Source of the DNA: Didymodactylos carnosus | Lineage: Eukaryota > Rotifera > Eurotatoria > Philodinida > Philodinidae | NCBI GenBank assembly: GCA_905250885.1 | Contig: CAJNOQ010000004.1 | Span: forward strand, 62,001 to 126,000 | Length of the DNA: 64,000 nucleotides | Direction: 5' to 3' | In this document: positions 1 through 13,593 of the stretch, piece by piece | How positions within the stretch are numbered: the first letter of the stretch is position 1 | Layout: each line of letters starts with the position of its first letter | Program-made: the position numbers and the translations under genes | The notes under the pieces: model-generated | Told to the model about the DNA's origin: nothing | The model's input: the letters and a program-made list of their open reading frames with translations, nothing else | Databases searched by the model: none

Positions 1-497
1 GCTATTTCAAATATGACCATGCAAGCGGCAGTTAGGTCTTCGGAGGCACGGTTTTTCAGAAAAACATTTTTCTATGGCGAAATTTGATATTAGGTGTTTG
101 TAAGAGTTACTGCTACTAAATATTATTTATTTCACAAGTTTATTTCTCTTCTGTATGCGCACTTTTTGATTTTTTCTCCATCTAGGGTGAGCTCTTCCCA
201 CTGAGAAAGATAAACATGGCTTAAATGTCATAGCCAACGACTGTAAAAATCCTAGTATCGTAATATCTTTAGATGATTTACCAATGCAGAGAATTGAACT
301 TATCATAGAATCACAAATATTAGTATATTATCTCTACAATCGATTTATAACGAGAAAAATGAGTGTTTTATAGACAACTCGATATGCTCTACAATCTGGA
401 CAGACCAAAAATCTTTTTTAGTAAAATGTTTTTCTGGGAAACCGTGTCTTTGAAGGCCTAACTGCCGCCCCCATGGCCATATTCGGAACCAACACCG
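1..497. repeat. Foldback / MITE-like element, left edge at window start
   Basis: The first ~75 bases recur in inverted orientation at about 421-491. Both arms share GGCGGCAGTTAGG and CAGAAAAACATTTT with scattered mismatches. This is the shape of a short non-autonomous DNA transposon with long terminal inverted repeats. The left arm runs into the window edge, so the true end and any target duplication cannot be seen. No coding capacity is visible inside. The family is not identified. Confidence 0.6.
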
Positions 498-983
498 TCG
501 ACTGTCTATAACTACATAGTTTTCATTAAAAAAGCGAGGGGACAGTTGGTGATGCTCCCCCGTTAGTCAGTTTCGTTTGTTTTGACCATATAGGACTGGG
601 CTCTTTGGGGCTTGATCACCATTTGATGAAGCATGTTATAAAAGCTAAACGACATTTCATTTTGTTCAGAAATGTTTGTTCTACACCTATGAGCCATCGA
701 AAAATTTTTTTTAGTATAGACTCTGAAATCTGGGCTTTTAGAGTTTATATTTTTCAGAAACTCATTTTTCGACCGTTTTAATAGAGCTTTTATTTTTACC
801 TATTCCGTTGAAAAAGTCATTCAGCTACTCAAATTGCGCTAAAAGACTGGTTTTGGGCTCTCCGATTGAGGAAAAATATTAAAAGGGTATGCGTGTACTT
901 ATTATTTTTCTAATACTGTATATGAGTAAGATGTAGTAAACATGGAGATCTTCCGGTTTTATCATTGGAAAACTCTTTTTTAG
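498..983. other. Upstream stretch with no recognised gene
   Basis: AT-rich DNA between the foldback element and the first clear splice acceptor. The exon beginning at 984 needs an upstream exon, which must lie here or left of the window; I could not pick one out. Confidence 0.4.
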
Positions 984-2535
984 TGATAAAAGAAGTGTGT
1001 ACAAACGATATGTGTAAATCGAACGGAACGATCTGTATTACATCTCCCGAACAAAAACCAATGTGTGTTAATCCTACTGGTAATTATCGAAAAAAAAGAT
1101 TTAACTCATGTCTTATCCTTGATGGTTCTATTTTTCTTTTTACAGAAATTTCAGTATGTGGTTATCCCTGTCACAGTCGAGGTATTTGTTCAAATGACCA
1201 ATGTATTTGTTCAAATCTCACATATACTGGCGATGACTGTAAAATGTGCCGTATTGGCAACGAAGTAATTGGTTGTGTAGATGCCACATTACCGTGTGTT
1301 TGTTATTTAACGAAATCTTTAAAATATCATACTCCATATTCGTGTATGTCATTGATCAAAAGAGAAGAAGTTGGTAAGCAAAATATTATTCATACTCAAA
1401 AGTTTCTATAGATTATGTCTGTTTATCTATTTGTTTCTAGAAGTTCCATGTCGTCGTGTTATTCAAATCAGCGATCGGAAACAATGTACGAAAAGTTTAT
1501 TTAATCCACCGTGTGTCGAAGAAAACACAATTTCATATGAAACAAATAGAAATCGTTGCAGTTGTATTGAACAATTATTTAACACAAGCTATTGTAACAA
1601 TAATGGAGCTTATTCACTTGAGGATGATAAACCCATTTGCACGTAAGTCTAATCAATATAGATTTATTTTGTTCATCAGTACTCAAGTGTACATTTACTT
1701 TCTCTAGATGCACATTGCCGGTCACTGGGGATCGATGTCAATATAATACTTGCAAAAATAAATGTTTTAATAATGGAACATGTACGACTAATACAACACA
1801 CGTCATCTGTCTGTATGTAAAAGTATATTGAGATATTTTATGGCTCTTTTTATTTATTTATTTATTTATTTTTATAGTTGTCATGTTAATTACAGTGGTG
1901 AACAATGTCAAACGTGTGATTTAAAGTGCAAAAATAAGAGTGAATGTGTTCTAAATGAAAAGAACATAACAGTATGTCGGTAAGAAAACTATATTTATTT
2001 AATGTACAATAATCTGTTTACTTTTTCTGAATAAATCAAACGTCAATATAATATTTCTTTTAGATGTTCACCCAAATTTTCAGGTGATCGATGTGAATTG
2101 ACAGTATCATCTCAACGACATTTTCCATTTATTATATTATTTTTAATTACTTTTATTTTGGTGTCTATTTATTCACTCGTACACTTTGGCTCCAGATATT
2201 TAAAAAGAAAGATATTGTACTCTCATCGTCGTTTAAACGAACAATTAGGTTTAGAAATAAATAATCCCTCTTATACAACTGTTCCCACTACGGACAATAC
2301 GAATCGAGACGAATTAATTTTTGATGATTTACTTACCAATGAAGATGTTAATCCTGTTGAAAATGATTCAAAACCATTCAAACTTGTCAAACGTGATACA
2401 ATAATGAATACCGACGATATTGATGATCCATTTTATGTCGATGAAAAACAACCAATATTTAATGGAAGAACGATAATGCCGTTAAAAACATCGAATCAAT
2501 CACTAAATCGTAATTCTAGCAATGATATGTTATAA
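984..2535 (+). CDS. EGF-repeat single-pass membrane protein, 3' part
   Basis: Six exons can be read: 984-1079, 1146-1373, 1441-1642, 1708-1812, 1878-1979 and 2064-2535, each bounded by AG/GT and joining in frame. The product is cysteine-rich with EGF-type modules, for example CGYPCHSRGICSNDQCIC in exon 2, CKNKCFNNGTC in exon 4 and CSPKFSGDRCE in exon 6. A hydrophobic segment (FPFIILFLITFILVSIYSLV) follows directly. The tail of roughly 115 residues is acidic and Asn/Ser-rich and contains NNPSY, an NPxY-type endocytosis or adaptor-binding motif. EGF repeats, membrane span and an NPxY tail together recall LDL-receptor-related proteins, but no LDL-A modules or YWTD propellers lie in the window, so the family stays open. 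The first visible exon starts at a splice acceptor, so the 5' part is missing. Confidence 0.75.
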
Positions 2536-3295
2536 TAACACATTATTCATATGTCGTATGGGTATGCACATTAAAAATCCAATCTATTTTGTTATACCTG
2601 TGTATTTCGATATGGATACTATCGATTTGAAGTCGACACACTACCGAAAAAAGTTTTTTTTCTGATCTATACCGCCCAAGTTAGTCAAGAAGTTTTTTGT
2701 TCACATTGGCCACTGACATGTTTGAGGAATACTTCTGATACTTGTAGAATTAAAAATGTTCCCCATTGTTCAATATAAGCTGAAAGGGATGCGCTTTTAA
2801 AGATGTCAGGGTAGGAAAAATAGAAAGTAGTTTATATTATGAGAAGAAATAAAATTACTTTCTCAAGAACAGGAGAAAATGTGTGTTATGACAAACATTT
2901 TTAGAAAAAATGAGCACATTGTCGAAAATTTTTTTTATCGGCATCTACCTGTATTTGTATACCGGTGTTCTCTTGTTATGTATAATTTGATTATTTTAGA
3001 CAAAAATTCTAGTCAGTATCAGGAAAATAATGTCTAGTTTGTTTCATCCAATTAGCATCTTGATTAGAATGATTCATTTCTTCTGTTTTTTTTACATTCT
3101 TATTTCCCTGAAAAATAAAATTTGAAATATTTTTGTGCAAAATAGATAATTCAATGTATAGTTTTGTTTGGTTTTTTTCATTTTAATTGATATAAATGGT
3201 AAAACTTGACAACTACTTCGACTATTAAAGTAAAGAGTAATGTACAAAAAAAAACAAACATCTTGATAAGAAATGAACGAAAAGTTTATTTGACA
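2536..3295. other. Tail-to-tail intergenic spacer
   Basis: AT-rich spacer between the 3' ends of the convergent EGF-protein and nicastrin genes. It should hold both 3' UTRs. No gene or repeat recognised. Confidence 0.5.
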
Positions 3296-5424
3296 CTAAG
3301 AAGTACTTGATACATCGTGACTTTTTGACAGTATTACTGGTATAAGATCAATAGAAAAGAAAGATAATAGAATTCCAGTAATTGTCAATAAAATACCACA
3401 CACTAGTGTAATTACTTCTTGTTTATCAGCTACTGTTAAATATAAAAAAAATTCTGGCTCTTCAAAAGCACTCACTGCTATCGTTCGATTATCTATTGAT
3501 TTAATATTTTCATACAAAATATCAAACATATCTACTAAATAGGATAGACATGTTGATGTTGTTGAAATAAACGATCGTTTAATAAAAACGGGTAATTCTT
3601 CACATATTTCTTTTGTTGTTTGCTGTTTATCTCCTAAAAAATTGACTAAAATATCATGAATAAAATTCATGATAAAAAATAATTTATTTTTGTATGCTTT
3701 CATTTCGGTGACTTCTTTACTTAGAACAGAAAATAATTGTAAAAATGAAATGTTTTTTTGCCACTCTGTTAATGGAACTTTAATGACATGAAATTGATCG
3801 ATTATTGATGAGTTAAATGGACTTGTAACATTTGAGAGAAGTAATGTACAATTTTGTTTAAGAAAACATTCAAATAACGAATGAATACTTTCTTCAAGTA
3901 AATTAGATGTTGAATTAGTCATTAATTTATCACATGTGGTCAAATTCCAATAATCACAAATCGCTTTTGTTAAAGACAATATTTGATTAATGATCATCGA
4001 ATAATCTATTGACTTAACATGTTCAAAATTATCAAGATAACTATTGTAATATTTATTCATTTTTAAATAATAATTTGTTAATAAAACAGTATTAACACTT
4101 AAATTTTTAAATGAACTCATTACTGTTAAATCAGATACTTTTTGAGATAAAATTCCTTTTATTTTTGCAATGAATGGATGTTCTAATGGATCTTCATATA
4201 ATGCATAAGTAGTAGAATTAAGTCCAATTTGATCGAGATTAATAATCAAATCAATATGTTTAAGTTCTATAGGAGCAAATTGATCTTTATTTAATTTAGA
4301 ATTAAATTTATATGGAAATATATTTTTTTCTAGACGTTCGGCTAATTTTGATGAACCATATAAATTCCATGATTCTCCACGTAGAAATACTAGAGCAATA
4401 TCACGTTGAATGTCCTTTAATAATTGATTCATTTTCATTGCACGTAATTGCCATGCTAGTCCTAATAAAACAATAACGCTGGATATCGTTGTTTGAGCGC
4501 CTATACCATTAGACGTTTGAAATGCGGAATAAAAATCAGTTTTTGTTATAAACATCAACACAGAACGTGACAAACGTTCAGAAGGTTTGTTTGCTTTTAC
4601 GGGTAATAATGTTGCCCAAAGAATTGTATCATCATACGTACGACATTTGATTAAATATGGTTTATATAACATTTCACCTTAAAATAGACAAAAAAATTTT
4701 TTAATAGTTTTTTCATTTTCAAAGAAAGACAAATAAATATATCACCTAAAACTGAGAATGACGATCTTGCAAGACAAACTTTAGCATTCTTAGCACCATA
4801 CATAGTCGATTTCATATGAGCTTTAACTCGAGGATCAACTTTTGTTTTATTAAAATCATTATACTGTTTTATACTTTGACGAATTGTTTCAAGTGCTGTA
4901 TGATTTGTCAACCAGAATAGTGGTCGATTAATAGCAATTCCTCGAAAATCAAAGCCAAACTCATTTCGACGAATTACACAATCTTTAACTGAATTTTTAC
5001 GATGAGCATCGGCAGTTTGTGGACAAGTAGAATCTTCAGTGAAATGTTTGTCGCTAGAAACATTAAATGTACCATCAATCAAAATTCCATTAACAATAGA
5101 TGATGTAACATTGAATACAAAATATTCTAATAGTTGTTTTTCGGGTGGGATAAGAACGATATAGGGTTGATACTTTTTATTTGAAATCAAATATTCACCA
5201 TCACTTTTTATCAACACTTCAATCAATGTTCCACGATTACCATTCGGATCTGAATAACAACCCATTGTTCTTTCTGTATCCAAATATTTTATACAAAATT
5301 TGAATGTAGTCGTCATATACATATTTAACTGTATTGATTTGACTTTTTTCGATAGTATAATGGAAATACATATCAGAAAGAAAAAATGTAAGATGAAATA
5401 TAATGTTCTATAAATATTTAACAT
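3296..5424 (-). CDS. NCSTN: Nicastrin, gamma-secretase subunit
   Basis: Two exons, 4746-5424 and 3296-4677, join in frame (acceptor AAG then GTGAAATG) to give 686 residues, close to the ~709 of human nicastrin. There is an N-terminal hydrophobic signal segment, then a Cys-containing luminal domain (MGCYSDPNGNRGTL, matching the early IGCQ...GDTGV region). GESWNLYGSSKLAERLEKNIF corresponds to [21 protein letters not shown] of vertebrate nicastrin. Many N-glycosylation sequons follow, and one C-terminal membrane span (ITLVCGILLTITGILLSFFS) leaves a short tail. Nicastrin is the large glycosylated ectodomain subunit of gamma-secretase. It gates substrate access and stabilises the complex with presenilin, APH-1 and PEN-2 in endosomal and plasma membranes. 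None of those partners is in the window. The frame is intact. Confidence 0.9.
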
Positions 5425-8208
5425 CTAGAGAAATTATGGAGTTTGATGAAAACTAAATTCCGATTCTTGATCCTTTGGTGCTCAATAGACTGATGAGATA
5501 TCATTTATGAACTAATATATGACATGTTAGCTACTCATACGAAAGAAGATAAAAGTAATCATGCAAAATGTATTTATACTACTTTCTCTTGATGAAATCT
5601 GACTCTTTAACCTGAAACGATTTCAAAGTAGATGATAGTACCTGAAAATCTAGTCGATTTTTATTAGAAGTCAAACATGATTATAATAATGAGTCAATAC
5701 GCGCCATGACTGTCTTCGCAGTTCATCCTGTTTGCCCTAACATGAAAGGAAACGAATTGTTCATTTGACTGAAATGTAGAGTTTTAGAAAATAAAGTTAT
5801 CGTTTGTCAGATCATAGTAATAAGCAATAAAACAATCTTAATGTTTTCAAAAACGACAATATACAGTTTTCCAGGCGCGCGTAATTAAGTAAATATAAAA
5901 CAGAAATTCGAAAAAATATCAATATATTAGATGATTTAGTCCTGGTGTTTGTAAATAGCGTTTACACATACTATTAAATTTAATGTTACGATGAAAATAA
6001 GGTAACATCAGTTTTTTCTTGCTTATGAGTGAGCCTATTTGTTTTACCCGCATTTTACCGGGTATATTTGACTGAAATATGCGATTTAACTAATCTTTAG
6101 CTAAAAGCTATCGAATACGGAAAAAACAAAGTTTCTAGATTTTTCTGCTAAAACTTGAGCAAAAATGATGACTTTAAGGTAAAGTTGGATTTTTCAAAGG
6201 AAACATTTGAGACCTTACTTACTCTCTAGTAAACAAAGCTATGAAGATCACCATATCGTAAAACCATGTGAAATTAACTTAACTTTTAATAAGCAACAGT
6301 TTCATAGCCAACCAACTTCGTTTTGTTGAATTAAGAATACTGTATCACCTCGTTCTGATCACTGAAATTGATTCTGGCACGTAAATAATAGATTGTTTTT
6401 AAAATCCACTGTGCACCGTTATTATATGGATATGCAATAGTGATGTAGTACTGATCACTACTCTACAGTGGTTTACTCGTGAGTGGCTCTCGAATTCCTC
6501 GCATTACTCTTTCTGGTGATTTCGTCGTCGGCTTTAACCATCCGACTGTATAAATCGAGCGTTTTTTCTGCGCTATGACTTACTGCAATGTTACTGAAAG
6601 GGCTATTTAATGGCATAAAAAGTTTTGTTCTTAATGCTAAGGATAGTGGGAAAACACATCAAAAATTAACTTGATAATACCGAAGCAAGAAGTAAAACAT
6701 TTTTTTAAATAAATCTGATGAAATGAAAATAAAAGGGATTCAGATTATAACTCTAGACTCCTTTAGCTAGACAATAGTGAAAGAAAGCTTTTAGCTTCAA
6801 CCTGTAAATCTGTTTTTCTCAGTCCAAAAACATTTTTAAGATAAATAAGGTTATATTTCGAATTAGCGTGTTGAGGTACATCAAACCATGTATAACAACA
6901 CAATAAGTTTTGAATCGAACAACTATCTATCGAAATTTTTTCCGATGAACCAACGAGACCAACGTTTTTCAATATAAATGAATCTCTATCGCTTTTAAAT
7001 ACATAGTGAAGGTTGAATAATACAATAAATGATTACGTTCTAAACATATGGAGAGCAGTATTAATCGATGAACACCTGTTTCCTTGGCCGGACCACAGTT
7101 GATAGTTTTATTTCTGTTTATATTTTATAAAATAAGGATTTGCACAAATTATCCAATGCACAAAGTAAAACATTTGGAAAGGCGGGTTATAATCAATCTC
7201 TTTTTGCACACGTCACTCTCACCCTAACCTTCACGAATAGTGAAAATAATGTAAAGTCAACAAATTTTTGATTATTTATCATTAGTCTGATGATCTAAAA
7301 CCTGTTCAATAGACACTTGATTTAACTTCTTTTTAATTCTATTAATTGCTTGTAATTCATATGGCGCATGAGGCTAAATTATATTCAATGCGTTTTATAT
7401 AACTATTCAGCTATCCAAAATTGTTCATTTATAAAATGTAAATTAACATAGAGTTCATAATTAAAACCTAGACCACCATGAGCAGTTGTCGATGTTTTAT
7501 AAGATACTTCCACTGACTTTTGATAACAATCTATAAATTCTGAGAAAAACGGAAACGATTATCTAATGAAATCAGCCCATGTCCGAATTTCATCGACTAA
7601 TCAAAGACTAGATGTAGAATGAAGAGGGAAACATTTCTCGGTACTTAATAGACCTTACAATCACTCTCAGAAAAAAAATGAGTCTTTGAGTAAGTTTCTA
7701 CTCTCTTTAATATATAGTATACATCGTATTTTTTTGATCTTTCTGTCTCAGTTTCACAATTTCTCACGACTGTTATATATCGTTCGAAAGCTCTTTTTTT
7801 TCGCTATATTTCGTACGGTACACCGTAGGATGTCAGAAACCTCATTTTTCTGCTCTGAAAAATTCAGTACAGAAGGAAGTTACCTGATAGCCAAAATTTA
7901 GTTATTTAATTCATATAAATTATTTAAGTACCCTTAATATTTAATCTATTAATTCATAGAATATCTGATATTTAAACATATGATATCCATAGTTAAAGTC
8001 ATTATCCTTTCAGCGAAGTTTGTTGAATCTCTCATATAGAATTACGGCATATCGTCATATTCTCCTGCTTTCATTCGTATTTTTCACATTATTTATTTAT
8101 TCATTGTTACAAATACTATTAAACAATTTTTAACAAAATATTATGTCAATATTAATCTAAAATTTGTATTATTTCTTCTCTTATGTATCTGAAAAGTATG
8201 TAATTTTC
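5425..8208. other. 2.8-kb intergenic region, nothing recognised
   Basis: AT-rich sequence between the nicastrin 5' end and the EFCAB11-like 3' end. Only short random open frames (60-70 residues) occur, with no family motif and no splice-linked continuation. The nicastrin promoter should lie in the left part. Confidence 0.5.
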
Positions 8209-9167
8209 TCATTCATTCGGATCATAATTCATCATAAAATCAAAGTCACGATAACTTACACGACCATCACCATCTACATCTAATTGTCTGAAAAGACAAA
8301 ATCAATGTCATATATAGAACATGAGAAAAGTTTCATAGTAAAAACATACCGAAAAGCAGAATCAATCACTTCGTTGCTTAATTTGATGTTTAATTTTTCA
8401 AATGCTCTGTAAAAATCTTCTTTTGTCAAAAATCCTTTACCTGGTAGATTTAGACAATATTTTATATTTACCCAAAGAAAAATTTAGTTGAACTTACATG
8501 TACGATCCATGGCTAAGAATGTTTCTCGATTTTGATCTTCTGGATCAATTCTTTTATCAAAACTTTGCACATACGATATAAAACTGTCTAATGTTAAACC
8601 TAGAACAGAAGATCAAGTGTTGCCTAACGTATGTGATTTCATCTAATATGGCAAATGTCTTACCTGCTGGACTGTCTTTTGGTAAACTTGAGAAAAGTCT
8701 TTCTATCTCATACTAAAAAAACCATGACATGTAACAAGATAAAGATACGTATATTCAAATGATTATGTGTAGTCCATTATTAATAACAGAACATACCTTA
8801 TTCATTTTCGAACCATAAACTCGTATTGAAGCCACTTTCATATCTTCTGCATCCAGATAACCTTTTCCTCGTCGATCGCATTCACGAAAAATCTTTTAAA
8901 TTAAAAAAAAACGTATTTTTATATGTGCCAAAAACAAATAACAAAATTAGACAGAAAGTATCACACACGACACAAATAAAGATTTTATTTTTGTTGATGA
9001 TTTTTTATATACTAAACTATCAAATCGTTAGTAATCGAGTTATTTATTTTTGGTACGTGTGCTATATTATTAGTCGTTACACAAACACAAGAATATACGT
9101 TAGAACAATACACTACAACAAATCAATTATTCACTTTTTCAATTTCATTCTTGGTCTTCATGTTCAT
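8209..9167 (-). CDS. EFCAB11: EF-hand protein, EFCAB11-like
   Basis: Six small exons can be assembled: 9135-9167, 8797-8892, 8664-8712, 8498-8599, 8350-8440 and 8209-8287. They total 450 nt, or 149 residues. The start ATG at 9167 is preceded by an in-frame TAA. The product has EF-hand-type helix-loop-helix segments: IFRECDRRGKGYLDAEDM, FLAMDRTCKGFLTKEDF and QLDVDGDGRVSYRDFDFMM. Only the last loop (DVDGDGRVSYRD) is a canonical calcium loop. The others lack several ligands and keep only the KGYL/KGFL turn. This pattern and the C-terminal end (VSYRDFDFMMNYDPNE versus VSFRDFEYALNYG) match animal EFCAB11 closely. Its cellular role is poorly known. The gene lies ~195 nt from the FGGY kinase stop on the same strand, but an operon is not shown. 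Confidence 0.8.
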
Positions 9168-9362
9168 GTATCTATTTTAAACTTTTAAAATCATGCTGTG
9201 ATATCACATAAAATTGATCAGAAAAAATTATAAAATCTAGAAAAAAGAAAAGAAAAGTCCAAATTCACCATTTTCTTTTTCTTCTTCTTCTAATCATTAT
9301 CTACACAGCTGTTGTTTAAAATAAGAGAAAATAAAGTGTAATTTAAGATAATAGAAAAGTGA

Positions 9363-11211
9363 TCAAGAAGAATATTTCTTCATTCGTTTTCGGCTATCTA
9401 CTTCAATTTGTTGTAATGAACAATAAATTGTATATTTTTCATTATGAAAATCGGCCATGTTCTTATCAGGTATGAATGTTTGAACTGGTGCTGATATTTC
9501 GTTTAATAAGTGTTCAACATCCGTAGCATTATCTGCTACTAATTTACCACTAATAGCTGAACCAAGTAGAACACAATCATTTGTTCCTTCACAAATATAG
9601 ACGGGCATTTGAAATACATCAGCATGAATTTGTGGCAATAATGGAATTCGTGATAAACCACCACAAATTTGAACTTGTTTAAAACGATGACCAGCTTTTG
9701 TCATTGCTTCGATAATATGCTTTCCATCGTATGCAATAGCTTGAATTACTGCTAAATATTGTAGAGCAAGATTATCCAATGAATTATCCAATTTTATACC
9801 CGAAATAACGGCTCCTAAATCTGGATCCGCTACCGGTGCACGATTTCCATGGAAATCGACAGTCATATGAATATTTGCTGTTAGAAAGGATATATTTGCT
9901 GTATTATGTTTCTTTTCCAATTCTTGTAGTCGTATAATCAACATATCAAATGGAGTTTTATTTTCTTGATCAGCCAGTGCTTTTAATTCACTATATGCTA
10001 TATGTCCTTGAACAATATAATCAATACTTTTGCCAGCAGCAGATTGTCCGCCTTCGGAAACCCACAATCCTGAGAGAGATAAACAACATACAATATTCGA
10101 GACTGCTATCATTAAGAGATAAACCTTTTCAACAGCATTGCTCTTATTAGACTATGAAAGAGACATGCACACTTACCAGGAATTAATACATCATAGTAGG
10201 GTCCCCAAACACCAGGAACAAATACGGGCTTTTTGCTGCATGCCATAAAACAAGATGATGTTCTATAAAAATGGTTATTCAAAAAAAAAAACAGAAACAA
10301 AATACATTTCGATATATTTCTTCTAATTCTTACCCAGCAACGATCACTAATCGTTCAGTCAAATGTGAATCTTTAACTGGTGATTTACAAGCTAGTCCTC
10401 CTAATGCTCCAGCATATGCATCTATGAGAGGTGTTCCAACACGAATCCCATCTTTTATACCAAGTTCTTCAGCTACATTCTTACTTAATAAATCAAAATT
10501 TGATGTTGAAAATGGTTTTCGAACAGTTGTTCCAAGTTTTTCAAAATTATTTTCACACAAATCGTTCATATCAAATCTTGACCAAAATTTTTCATCCCAA
10601 TATTGTTTTTCTTCTGATGATCGATAACACAATTTACAAACACACGAGCATACTGATCGTTCCAATGAGCCTGTTGCTTTCCATCTTAAAAAATCGGGTA
10701 AATCAAAAAAATGTTTTGCTCGTTTCCAGCATACATTTTGTTTCATATTTCTTTTTAACCATAACAATTTTCCTGGTTGTTGCTCTAAACTTATTTTTCC
10801 ACCATAAAATTTTAAAACATCATCACAACTTTCTGTTGATTTTAAGTTAATTTCTGTTGTTTCATTTCCAGCTCGATGATCCATCCACATTATTATGTTT
10901 CGTTCATCATTTTCCGATAATGATACGGTTACAGGTTCGAATTTTTCATCTAACACAACTAAACTACATGTAGCATCAAAACCAATTGATTTAACATAAT
11001 TGATATTGATATTTCCCGTACTTATACAATTTTTAACACAATAGCAAATAGCTGTCCAAATTTCATTCGATGATTGTTCATAATGTTGTGTTCCAGGCGT
11101 ATGATAAATTTCAATCGATTTTTGACATTGAACAATCGGCATATATTTATCATCAAAAATCATACATCGAACGCTTGCTGTTCCCACATCTATACCGATA
11201 CTATACGACAT
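9363..11211 (-). CDS. FGGY: FGGY-family carbohydrate (pentulose) kinase
   Basis: Three exons, 10334-11211, 10177-10262 and 9363-10069, join to 1671 nt and 556 residues; human FGGY has 551. The N-terminal phosphate-binding strand is [16 protein letters not shown]. The family block MWMDHRA follows, then [20 protein letters not shown] spanning exons 1-2, [17 protein letters not shown] in the second FGGY domain, and the ATP-site CGGLSR motif. FGGY proteins are actin/hexokinase-fold kinases; the animal member is assigned as a D-ribulose kinase that returns ribulose to the pentose phosphate route in the cytosol. The residues above are conserved, so an active enzyme is expected. The exact sugar is an inference from family membership. 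Confidence 0.92.
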
Positions 11212-12855
11212 TTCTAAAAATGAACTTTTTCTGGTAAACAGTGCATTTCGTACAGCTTGAGAGAAGAATTTCTAAACTGGCACAGATTATTGATCAAAAA
11301 GGGAGACAAAATCATTGATATATCGTTTTTATTCACTACACCTATTAACATAGTGAATAAGAAAACAGTTCAGAAACATTTTTATTTAATAATCAAGTAC
11401 AAAATAAATTAAATTTTATAATAAAGACAAACTCTGTAATCGAATATCCTTATAAACTTTCTTAAAGATAGAAAAAAGTTAGTACAATGAACGAGAAGAA
11501 GACAAGCCCATTGTATCTTTCATCACTAACTACAATTGTTTTAAAATATAAGAATGGAAGAAAGATAGCTTAATTTCTACTCTATTCTCTGACAATGACT
11601 TGAATATACTTGCCCATGATTTTATGAATACGGCAAAATAATGTGTCGATCTGTCGACAACATGTTTCTAAGTATATTTAGACTATTATTCATTTTATAT
11701 AATTTTCTAAATGATTATCTATTCAAATCAAATGATCTAATTCAATTTTGTTTCTCCTCTCATATAAAGTCGAATAAAATGAACAAATTAAATGATCAAC
11801 AAACAACTAAACCTCACTAATATCAACGACATCATCAAACAAAACAAACGGAGTAATAAATAACTTTTTCAAAGAACGAAAAACATGACATCGCACAAAA
11901 TATAAGCAATTTTTCACTTACATTGGGTTTGACAATTTTACATGTATCTCAATTCAATCACCCGTATCTACCTTTTCTACATTTATATCATCATTTATTT
12001 TTAGTTGTGTAATTGATTTTTGTTTTATTTTATCAATCATTCATCTTTTTAGTGTTTTTGATTTTTAAAAATGATATTATAACAGAGATGTTGTTATAAA
12101 GCGTGTTGTTCTTTGTAATAGAAAGCGATTATTTCAAAATGAACGATAATATTACGTTCAACTATGCGACAAAAGGATTTTTGTTGAAGAAACGACAACA
12201 ATTAATAAATTATCTAAAAGATACATCATAAAAGACAAACGAACGCTATTAGTTGCAGTAAAATGGCGAGGTGGATATACATCAACGGTATACTGACTTT
12301 AGCATATGCGTTCAATGTTCAGGTGCCTATAGTAGGGTGCAACGACATTTAAAACTTCAAAATTTGTTTCAATACATATCTAGATTCATTAATTTATTTT
12401 TTATGACTTAAACGAATACAGTCCAAAAGAGGATGCTCTTCAAATCGTTCTAGTATTTCAGAATATAACCAACCATTCTGTTGTTTTGACTACAGACAGG
12501 TGAGTGTAAATATGATGATGTCGTTGCATCATAGCATTCGATAATATGCATCATTATAACTCGAGAGAAATGAATCGTATATGCATATAAAGAAAGAAAA
12601 ATGTTTTTGGAATATAGAACGACTATTTGAACAATTATTTAAGAAGCATTTTTATTTTGAAACAAATTCAACGCCAATATATTTTTTTTTCATTTGTTCT
12701 GGAACACTTATTTCAACCTAGTACGATTTACAATTTAGTACATACGGTTTAGTGTGTAAGTAAAAAAGAATTTTTTATATCTATTCAAAAAAACAATTTT
12801 TTTTATTTTTACTTGTTTTATTTCCATATACTAATGATGTCTATCTTAACAATTG

Positions 12856-12875
12856 CACACACACACACACACACA
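12856..12875. repeat. (CA)n microsatellite
   Basis: About ten CA dinucleotides in an intergenic region. Confidence 0.9.
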
Positions 12876-13527
12876 GACACTAGGAGCTTCATCTTCTCTA
12901 AACACAATCAAATCACAAATGAATAAAATAGCTCAAAGATTTCTCTTCTTTTTCCATTTTTCACTCCGTTATAGTGAAACAAAAATTTAGTAAGTCATTT
13001 AGTGCCCAAATATTTTTATATTAAAATTATTTTTTTTTTTCAAAAGTCAATTTAAAATCTAAATAAATAAGAATTAAGATGCAAATGAATATACGATAAA
13101 AAATATGGAAAAAAAAATTGAACAAACCCAAAAAATATGAATAAAAAGAAATTAGTCAAAATTGCACCTAGCAAGTACATTTATCTGATGAAAAAAAACA
13201 TTGGAGTAAACATCATTTAAGACTATGTATGAATAACTGTAAAATTAGAAAATAGAATGTATCAATACATTGTTTTGAGACAGACAGAGAGAGAGAGAGA
13301 TAGAGAACAAAAAAAAAGAAGATAAATCAACAATAAAAATATATATATGTATATGTCAAAAGATTTAATAACACAGTGATTATCACACAAAACTAAATTT
13401 AATTTAATTCATAAACCGGGACGAGACGGATAAAAAATATTGTGGTTCACTATGTGTGTTCCATATGGACAAATTATATAAAATTGACCTATATGAATAA
13501 AAATGACATAAATTTAATAGACCGTAG

Positions 13528-13593
13528 TTTAATAAAATGGTGGGTTTAATGAAAATGGTGGGTTTAATAAAAATGGTGGGGTTTATAAAAATG
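13528..13593. repeat. 18-bp tandem minisatellite, ~4 copies
   Basis: The unit TTTAATAAAAATGGTGGG repeats about four times with single-base changes. Read on the minus strand it gives an IFIKPT-type peptide repeat inside a short frame, but no gene context supports translation. Confidence 0.8.

Noticed and set aside
8209-11211. Possible operon of FGGY kinase and EFCAB11-like gene (195-nt gap, same strand)
   Set aside because: The distance alone is weak evidence; no trans-splicing signal or shared function is visible.
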